Below, one piece after another: positions 56,939-64,000 of a stretch of 64,000 nt of DNA (positions are counted from its first letter, which is position 1; each line of letters begins with the position of its first letter). The notes under the pieces were generated by a model. It did no database searches. It was not told where the DNA came from and saw only the letters and a program-made list of their open reading frames with translations. Origin of the DNA: Humulus lupulus (lineage: Eukaryota; Streptophyta; Magnoliopsida; Rosales; Cannabaceae); contig NC_084794.1 in assembly GCF_963169125.1 (NCBI RefSeq), forward strand, positions 113,002,358-113,066,357. The letters are read 5' to 3'. The position numbers and the translations under genes are program-made.

Positions 56939-57682
56939 AGTCATTAATCTCTGCATATTGTTAATAACTGTGTGGGATTATGTGCATTTTTTATATTATA
57001 TGTGATATATATTTGAATGAATGAATGCTTTTATTGATGATGATAGATTTTCAAGGGTTGTTTATAATGGTTTTTTTGGGTTTAGAAATTGTTCTTAATA
57101 TTTCTAGATGAAAAATGCAAGCCATTTTTGGGGCATAGGAATTTTGTAATTTTATTTTTTGAAATGTATATTATGAAATTATTGTAATTGGATTCAATGG
57201 AGTTTGGCACGAAAAAACCAGATGACATCACCACCACCCTTGACCACCGTGGCATGCACCCCGAGGTGCCCTCCCCCCGTCTGTACATCCGTACGGGCCG
57301 TACGGCTTCGCCCCGCCACCATCGTCGCTCGTGTGCTCTCCACCACCTTGGCCGGCCAAGCTCCTCCTTGTCGTTGGACCCCTTGTCACTGTCCCTTCTT
57401 GGTGACACACCTAAGGTTTGTGTCATGCAAACCCTAATGTGTTGTTACCTAAAATATTTTAATTATTTATTTAATTAAAATTACAAATTGAATTAAAATG
57501 TTTTTAATTTGGTAATTTCTATAATTAAAATAGTTTTGATTATTTTCCTTAATTAAAAATGTTTTAATTATTCTCTTCCATAATTAAAATATTCAAAATT
57601 AAATAATAATTTATTAAAATTAAATTGTTTAATTTTATTTTTTTGAATTCAATAACCCAAATTCAAATTGGGCCTTAGAAAC
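56939..57682 (+). other. Leader of the third copia element with a GC-rich island
   Basis: The sequence is very AT-rich except for 57220-57420, where a GC-rich segment rich in CCACC and CCGTACGG motifs is open in more than one frame. The open frame from 57188 (MDSMEFGTKKPDDI) has no recognised domain. Gag is not reached because a Tat element starts at 57683. Confidence 0.55.
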
Positions 57683-57786
57683 TGTTGACCCTTGATTTGG
57701 TTAACGACACGGAGTCAAGTAAAACGACAAAAACAAGATGAATTCAAGACAAAAAGATAAATGACACCAAATTTTTAGAGTGGTTC

Positions 57787-60494
57787 TGTAATGCCCCAAA
57801 TTTCCTAATAAGGTTTAGGACCTTGATTAGGAGGCCGGGAGGGCCATAATTGATTTATTATAGTATTTGATGATTATATGCATGTTTACGTGAATTATAT
57901 TATTATATGATGGTGAATGCATGTGTATGGGCTCATATGTTAATTATGAGGGTAATTTGGTAATTTGGCCACTGTGGGCGTAATTGTATATTTTGGATGC
58001 ATGATTGTGATTAATTAATATAGCCACATTATAAGGTGGATTGGTTCGAGCTAGTCGACATGAGACGATCATGAGATGTAAGTGTTCGGTCTAGTCATAA
58101 CGGGTTTAAGTTCGGGGCTTGGGGTGAGTCTCGGGGTGATATTAATGATTATAGCGTTACCGGGGATTTTAGGGTAACGGGGTGTGATTTATTGGCATTT
58201 GAGAATGTTGAGAATAGCGGGAATTGGAGAGCGTTAATTATAATTAACGAGATAGGCGGGAAAGGACGGTTTTACCCTTGGAAGCTTTTAGAGGGATTTA
58301 TTTGGCTTAGGGGCATTATGGTCTTTTGACCCTAAGGATATATATGACATGAAGGCTGTAGAAAATACAGAGTTAAAACAGAGCCTATCCTCTCTTTCTC
58401 CCTTCCTTCCCGTACAAGTCCACCTTCACCCTCTTCTTTAGGTTTTGAGGGCCTATCTTGAGGAAACAAGCTAGGGAGTCAAGCTTGGGGAGGTTTAGCT
58501 TGAGTTCAACCATTAAAGAGGATTCAAATCGTGTTTGAGGTAAGCTTCAACCATTAGTTTCTGGTTCATACTCTGTTTTGAGTTTTAGTTTTTAACTTGT
58601 GAATCACTTGTGGAAAGTTTGCATTAATGGAAGTTCTTGAGTTTGGGAAATTGGGTTTTGATGAGGGTGAGTTGTAGAGGATGTTTGGTGGTTGAATTGG
58701 GTGTTAGGTTGGGGTTTGGGACAAGTTTGAAGGGCTGGCTTGAGAGGAAAACGCAGGGGAGAGTTGGCTGGTGCGTGCTGGTTTCTTGGCTGGTTTGCGA
58801 AATGAGTCGCGGCCTGTCTATGGTGTGCCGCGGCCTGTGATGGCTTTAAAGGTGAAAATGGCTCTGGTGAGCCGCGGCCCATCAAGGCAAATTTGGCCAA
58901 AAATGGGTTTTTGGCCTAGGGATGCTTACCATAGGCCTCGGGGTTGAACCTAGTACCCGGTTAAGTGGGGATTGATGTCCCGGAGGCTAGATATTGGTTT
59001 GGGAACTTATGTTGATCATTTTTATTGATGATATCTTATATTTGGTTATGACTAGGTGACCGCGAAAGGACTAAAAGTTGATCGTTCTCAAGGGTCGTTC
59101 TTTTAATCGTTCTAGCTTGACTTTGAGGTAAGAAAACTGCACCCTGTGTATATGAGACATGCATGGCTATTATTGGTGCATGCCGGTTGATTATTATGTA
59201 TGACATGCATGGCTATTATGATGCATGTTGGTTGATTATTGAGTATGACATGCATGGCTATTATGATGCAAGTTGGTTGATTACTGAGTATGACATGCGT
59301 GGTTATCATTGATGCATATCGGTTGATTATTATGTATGACATGCGTGGTTATTATTGATGCATGTCGGTTGGTTATTATGTATGACATGCATGGCTATAC
59401 TTGATGCATGTTGGTTGACTATTAAACGTGACATGCATGGCTGTTATTGGTGCATGTTGGATTGCTGGATATATTGCATATGATGCATGAGAAACATGTG
59501 ATTGGGACATGCTTTATATACTGGGTATGATATCGTTCAGAGCTTGAGTCTCTGTGTTTGTGCATGGCCCTAATAGCACTAATACCTGTTTAGTAAGCAT
59601 GCTAAATGCCTCGCTTATGGATATGGAACATGTGATATGTGATTGGTGGCATGTCTTACTAGTGAAAGACACTGACTAGTCAGGGACCGACTCTAAAGTC
59701 GAGAATCACGCATTGAATGGCTCTATGGCATTAATGCTAGACCGACCCTAGGGTCGAAGAACTTATAAGCGCTTGCCTGGTCTACGACCAGATGACTATA
59801 GCCAAGGTATATGACCCCAGTGACCGTTTGTCACATGGCTAAGGGACGTTGTCCATAGTTTCGACTCTAGAGTCGTGAGGAAGGTTATGTTGGTGACTAA
59901 TCACCTTGCACCTGTCCTAATCAAACTTAAGAAGGAATCACTTGTTAGTTAAGCCCTGGTGACCCTATCGTCACATGGCTAGAAGGAGCGATGCTCATTA
60001 TTGTGACTTTTGGCTATTGTCACCTATTTGCTTGGACTGATAGTCCTGAATGGTTATTATGATCGTTGTTGATATTATATCATGCTTTATTGTGTTTTCT
60101 TGCTGGGCTTTGGCTCACGGGTGCTACGTGGTGCAGGTAAAGGCAAGAGGAAGCTGCACCATCCTTGAGTTGGAGAGCTTAGGTGATGACGTGTACATAT
60201 GCAGCTGCTCGTCCGCCACAGCCGAGGTTTAAAGTGGAACTAGGGTTGAACCCTGTTTTGCCGCTTAGAACGGCCTGTTGTAAACATTTTCTGTAATAAA
60301 CTCTGAAATTATATTTTCGGGATCCCAGTGTATGTATTAAACGTTCTACTGAAACGTTACATCTTAACCAAAGTTTTTAATCCCTAAACCGCTAATCATA
60401 CTTAGTTCACGTTTTTGGCCAAATGACTCGGTTAGCGAGTTTAGCACTATTTACAAGGCACACCGTAACGGTCCCTGGAGTTTGGGGCATTACA
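57787..60494 (+). mobile_element. Tekay-type solo LTR, 2.7 kb, inside the second Tat LTR
   Basis: Ends TGTAATGCCCCAAA and TTTGGGGCATTACA are exact inverse complements over 14 bp, and a perfect TSD GGTTC flanks it (57782-57786, 60495-60499). It shares CTTGCTGGGCTTTGGCTCAC and GGTGCAGGTAAAGG (about 60100-60145) with the other Tekay-type LTRs, in plus orientation. CCGCGG motifs cluster at 58800-58880. It contains a 46-bp minisatellite. There is no gene; the open frames inside are repeat translations. Confidence 0.92.
59156..59460. repeat. 46-bp minisatellite, about seven units
   Basis: Units start with GACATGC at 59156, 59202, 59247, 59292, 59338, 59383 and 59430. The consensus has GACATGCATGGCTATTAT, then GATGCATGTTGGTTGATTAT. 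Units are contiguous without spacers. Confidence 0.95.
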
Positions 60495-60931
60495 GGTTCG
60501 GCCCCAAGTAATGGTAATAACCTACGTCCACTTAGTGTTCTGATTAATGTAGAATCCCAAAAACTATGATCAATGAACTAGGGTTCATGAGTTTTACAAG
60601 CTTGGAGATGAATACAATTTTGGTGGATAAAACACTATATTTCTCTCTCAAAATCTTCCAAAAGTCCCCCTCTCTTGAGCCCTTTGAGTCTTATTTATAG
60701 GCTCAAGGAGTTCTCCATGGGCCGATGGGCCTTAATTACATTTAATACAAGCGTATCTAAATAATAAAGGAAATCACAATTATTACATAAATGTGAAATT
60801 ACATATCTGTAGAAAATATCTGAAATGTTGCGACCAGACTGGTCGCCCATAAAATATGTCGTCTGCTGAGTGAATTCTCTTCTAGTCGATGGTCGAACAA
60901 ATCGTACTCACTTAAATGGTCACTTGTATCC

Positions 60932-61181
60932 CACGTGCATATTAATTTCTCCACGTCATAAGGCAAATCTTTTTTGGGTAAACATTTGCCCCCACGTTTA
61001 TTTTATTGATCGACCAACTTTCCATCTAACCTGTCACGTCTGTCAACACCTTTTTGAAAAAGTAAATAATCATGACTGTTATAGTTTCCCAAAAATATTT
61101 CGATGGCTAGCACGATTCCCCATGCATTGAAAAATTACCCCCATCATTACCTCCTTAAATGCGCCACGATCAATATAAATA
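60932..61181 (+). promoter_or_regulatory. Promoter for the antisense gene of the second Tat element
   Basis: G-box CACGTG (60932-60937) and ACGTCAT (60953-60959) lie in the LTR end, and TATAAATA (61174-61181, followed by AG) lies 190 bp inside the element. A predicted start about 30 nt downstream gives an ATG-free, CT-rich leader (TTCTCTCTCAAGAACTC) up to the donor at 61338. The same parts occur at 6889-7133. Confidence 0.6.
60985..60996 (-). promoter_or_regulatory. Polypurine tract of the second Tat element
   Basis: On the minus strand GTGGGGGCAAA precedes the LTR start (TGTTTACCC). It is equivalent to the tract at 6859-6873. Confidence 0.8.
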
Positions 61182-61337
61182 AGTCACTTTTCCCACTTTT
61201 TACCTTTTACCAAATCATTCTCTCTCAAGAACTCAAAAGAACTCTCAAGAGAAACCCAGAAAACTTCGGTGATCTGAGACGTGTTCGACCAACCTCGAGC
61301 AAAGACACCCGTGACTCCTTCACAATCTGCAATCCAA

Positions 61338-61803
61338 GTAAGTTTTTGAACTCCTTGTCTTTGTTATACAACCAAAAATGAATTTCACGAGTTAATAGGT
61401 GTGAGTTTTGAATGTTCTTGAGAATTTTTTTTGGGGTAATCGGGCTCATATGCAGAAACATGATAGGATAGGAACTTTATGTAATAAAAATATTAAGTGA
61501 GGCTTAGAAATCGGTGTGGGAAGTAGGAATACTGTTTTAGGGCCCAAAATCGAAGTGAAAATTTGAATTTTATGCTTTCGGAATTTTTCCCGCCTGTTTT
61601 CGGAGTCAAAAAGTTTTTTCTGAAAAAACTTTTCACTTCCACTTTTTAATCTGTTTTTCCAAACTGCTCACATGTTTAGGTTGTTTATATTAGGATGTTG
61701 CTGGTCGTATAAAAGCTTAACTTTTATACACGAGCAACGTTATCCCCGCATTTCTTCTTCTACCTATTGGTCGTAGATTCTCACTCCCCTTTATTCTTCT
61801 CAG
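61338..61803 (+). other. Predicted intron in the leader of the second antisense gene
   Basis: Donor CCAA|GTAAGT at 61338; acceptor TTTATTCTTCTCAG ends at 61803, six bases before the ATG at 61810. Length is 466 bp. The acceptor has a good polypyrimidine tract. Confidence 0.65.
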
Positions 61804-61809
61804 ATCTTC

Positions 61810-64000
61810 ATGCACGATCCTTGGGGAGGTGAGAAGCCAATAGAAGACGACCTTCTCGCGCTGCTATTCGAGGACAAGGAACAACTGTCACTTTTATTCT
61901 CAGAATTCCCATCTTCACAGCAAAACCTTCCGACCAGCCCTCCGACCAGTCAACCTAACATGGGTTGCGTGAAATACACTGCCCGTAGAAAGAAGAAAAC
62001 AACCAACTCACCTTCTAACCAGCCTGCCCCTCGCGCCGAGGACCCTTCAACTAATCCTCAGCCTGTAAACTTTGCACTGCCTGACATTCAACCCAAAGCC
62101 AGGCCTCGCGACAGCCCTCGAGCAGAAGACGAAGTCGAGTGGTATCTTGCACCCCCTAGTGTCATATCAACTAGGATGGTGACAAAATATCTCAGGAAGT
62201 ATGGCCTTCCTAGGATTACGTTAATTAAGCCTACACCCGACCAGAGGGAAAACTTGCCTGGGGGCGCCTCCAACGCTTGGTCGAGGTTTCATATCGAGGC
62301 AGGGGCAATCCTACCCTTGCACGAATGCTTCCGAGGGGTGGCCAACTACTTCGAGGTCGCCCCTTTCCAAATAACACCCAACATATATAGGGTGCTATCT
62401 GCACTCTATATCCTCTACAACCACAAAAAATGGCCTGTGCCAACACCCCACGAGATCAACTCCCTCTTTGATCTCAAATCTAACCCCAACCAGAATAATA
62501 CGGGGTTCTTCCATTTCTGCCACTAGGAAACTGGCCTAGTATTCCTGAGTGACATTAGCCATAAATCCAATGTGGGAAAGTACTTCCAAGAGTACCTCCT
62601 CACGACAAACCTGGTTGCTGACAACCTGGCCTTCACGTAAAGAGGTAAATTTCTCAATTTCTAGTTGTGTGTTTTCTTATCGGTTTTTCCTTCATTATCC
62701 TTAGAGCATTAGTGTTGTATCTAGGCCCATGGTACCGACCAAACCCCACTCCAAAGATGGAGATCAAGGCTGCAGCATTGACCAGCCTGACAAAAATTTA
62801 AAAAAAAAGCATCAAGGAGCTGGACACTAAAAGCAACCTTAGGCTGGTAGGCCTTCTAGCACCTCACCAGGAAGTGAGGGAGTCCACCGTAGGGAGTGCC
62901 ACTTGAGAGGGTACCGGACCAAAAATCTCCGAGCAGCAGCAAGATGTGTCACAATCCCAAAGGCGATGACCAACAGGAGTGACCATCCGAGAACCATCCA
63001 GCAACACTCGAGCTGTTGTTGCCCCTACCCAACATGGGAGGGGGAAACAAAAATTGTCGGAATACATCGACACTATATCTGAATCCTCTAACAAGAAGGG
63101 TATAGATCTCTCACTTTTAGATAGCTTGCCCATCCCCTATCATCTATTTGATAGGGATGAAAATTTTAATTTTACAACCAGAAATTTTAATTCAGACTTC
63201 TTCGAGGCAAAGAGTGAGTGTAGTTGTAGTTCTATAGATAATATAGCGACTAGTAATAATTGCTCGAGTATACTACTTAGAATTTCCTTTTCTATTATTT
63301 TACTGCTTCTTTAATTTCTTTGTTTGATCGTTTGTTTCTGTTTTGTAGTCATGCCTTCTAAAGAAGCCTTCGACATCTACACCAACATCGATGCCGAAGC
63401 TCCTGCGAGCAGGAAGAGAGGAAGCAGACGACACCCTGGGGAGAGCAGTAGTGACCCCTCCAAGAAAAAGGCTCGAACAAAGGATCCTCCAGCACCACCA
63501 CCCTCCAAGGACATGACCCTCCTCCAGCTCTTCGCAAGACGACTCCTCCAGCTCCTCGCGACACAACTCCTCCTGAGCAGTCAAGAAAAACTCAGGCCGA
63601 GGTTATCTTGAACACTGCCTATAGCTCGACTAACGACAAGCTGAAGAAACTGTCAAGACATCATCGTAGCCAGGAAGCTTTCAGTAACATCCCCACTATG
63701 AAGACCAACTAGATTCTTAGCCACGCGCTGAATGAATTACTCAGTGTAAGTTACAACCCTTGCTATGTTTTAGCTGTCTAGCTCGCCCTTTTACTGATAC
63801 TAATAGTGTTACCTTTTCTCTGATCTCAAGGTGTTCTAACCATGAGTACTGGTTGGCTTCGTTCTGAGGAGATTGATGGCAAGCATGCTGAGGATATCAA
63901 AGCATGCGAGGAGAGGGCTAAAGAATGTGAAGAGAAGGCTAAAGCATGCGAGGAGCAGGCCGTCTGTCTAAGCGAAGAGTTAAAAAAGAGCCAAGAATCA
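61810..64000 (+). pseudogene. Antisense gene of the second Tat element: Transposase_28-like protein, partial, degenerate
   Basis: Exon from the ATG at 61810 (MHDPWGGEKPIEDDLLALLF) through a proline/serine-rich region with basic ARRKKKTT into the Transposase_28-like domain (PLHECFRGVANYFEVAPFQI, IYRVLSALYILYNHKKWPVP). Stops at 62524 and 62638 interrupt the same frame, and a donor G|GTAAAT lies at 62645. The next coding part is visible from about 62730 to 63213 (open from 62979), with donor GTGAGT at 63214 and acceptor TTTTGTAG ending at 63348. The following exon starts MPSKEAFDIYTNIDAEAPAS and has basic clusters (RKRGSRRH, KKKAR) that could be nuclear localisation signals. Donor GTAAGT is at 63746 and acceptor CTCAAG ends at 63833. 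The last visible exon encodes heptads KACEERA/KECEEKA/KACEEQA, a coiled coil continuing past the window. Function is unknown. Confidence 0.8.

Larger units (their letters stand above)
57683..64000 (-). mobile_element. Second Tat-lineage Ty3/gypsy element, right part outside the window
   Basis: The LTR pieces 57683-57786 and 60500-60984 (about 590 bp together) start TGTTGACCC and end GGGTAAACA. A polypurine tract read on the minus strand follows, then a promoter, a leader intron and an antisense gene homologous in layout and domain to that of the first Tat element. Left flank is GAAAC; the far LTR and gag-pol lie beyond 64000. It appears to be inserted in the leader of the third copia element. 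Confidence 0.85.

Noticed and set aside
57228..57437. GC-rich open frames in three frames of the copia leader
   Set aside because: Openness follows from GC-rich composition; no frame shows a known domain, so no gene is called.
59112..59342. Open frame on the minus strand rich in CIIIAMHVI repeats
   Set aside because: It is only the translation of the 46-bp minisatellite; multiples of the repeat keep it open.
59156..59460. Regularly spaced repeats resembling a CRISPR array
   Set aside because: Units are contiguous and diverged without unique spacers, and this is plant LTR sequence.
61225..61461. Minus-strand open frame over the antisense leader
   Set aside because: No domain; it crosses the predicted promoter leader and intron of the plus-strand gene.
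1..64000. tRNA, rRNA or other structural RNA genes
   Set aside because: None recognised by eye on either strand; primer-binding sites are only short tRNA complements.

Overview
This is nuclear DNA of a flowering plant, most likely a eudicot. The only cellular gene is the 3' end of a plant nucleoporin gene (NUP133-like, terminal exon 2249-2800). Nearly everything from about 3.4 kb to the end is LTR retrotransposon, solo LTR or LINE sequence, with frameshifted, stop-ridden coding regions and terminal repeats still bounded by 5-bp target-site duplications (TSDs). The Copia, Tekay-type and Tat-type families fit a eudicot. A closer placement (for example Rosales) is only a guess from general family resemblance.

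Layout. 1-1478: 3' end of a dead Ty1/copia element, apparently inside the last NUP133 intron. 2249-2800: terminal NUP133 exon. 3455-4040: probable solo LTR. 4650-31775: a copia solo LTR of about 1.86 kb split into four pieces by three insertions: a small solo LTR (4949-5475), a 12.5-kb Tat-lineage Ty3/gypsy element (6050-18554, minus strand), and a Tekay-type solo LTR (19027-31249). That last LTR is itself split by a complete 9.8-kb copia element (20760-30563) of the same family as the outermost copia LTR. 31776-33493: remnants. From 33494: a long gypsy-type LTR broken by a complete 9.7-kb Tekay/chromovirus element (35141-44862, minus), by a pair of oppositely oriented solo LTRs (46017-54553 holding 46709-53250) with a LINE inside the inner one (47582-52251, minus), and by the 5' LTR of another copia element (54708-56923). 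57683-64000: a second Tat-lineage element that runs off the window. Its LTR is split by a 2.7-kb Tekay-type solo LTR (57787-60494).

The most interesting content is the antisense gene carried by both Tat elements. In each, just inside the 3' LTR and polypurine tract and pointing against gag-pol, there are ACGT-core motifs, a TATAAATAAG box, an ATG-free leader exon, a GTAAGT donor, an intron in the leader, an acceptor 6-8 nt before the ATG, a Transposase_28-like domain, further introns and a C-terminal coiled coil. Extra antisense ORFs are known in this lineage. The conserved promoter-plus-leader-intron architecture in two clearly different elements is the part that deserves a second look. In the complete element, the antisense gene and pol converge on a zone with 117-bp tandem repeats and a second polypurine tract.

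Nothing here looks like an intact autonomous element. Stops and frameshifts are described as seen and not repaired.
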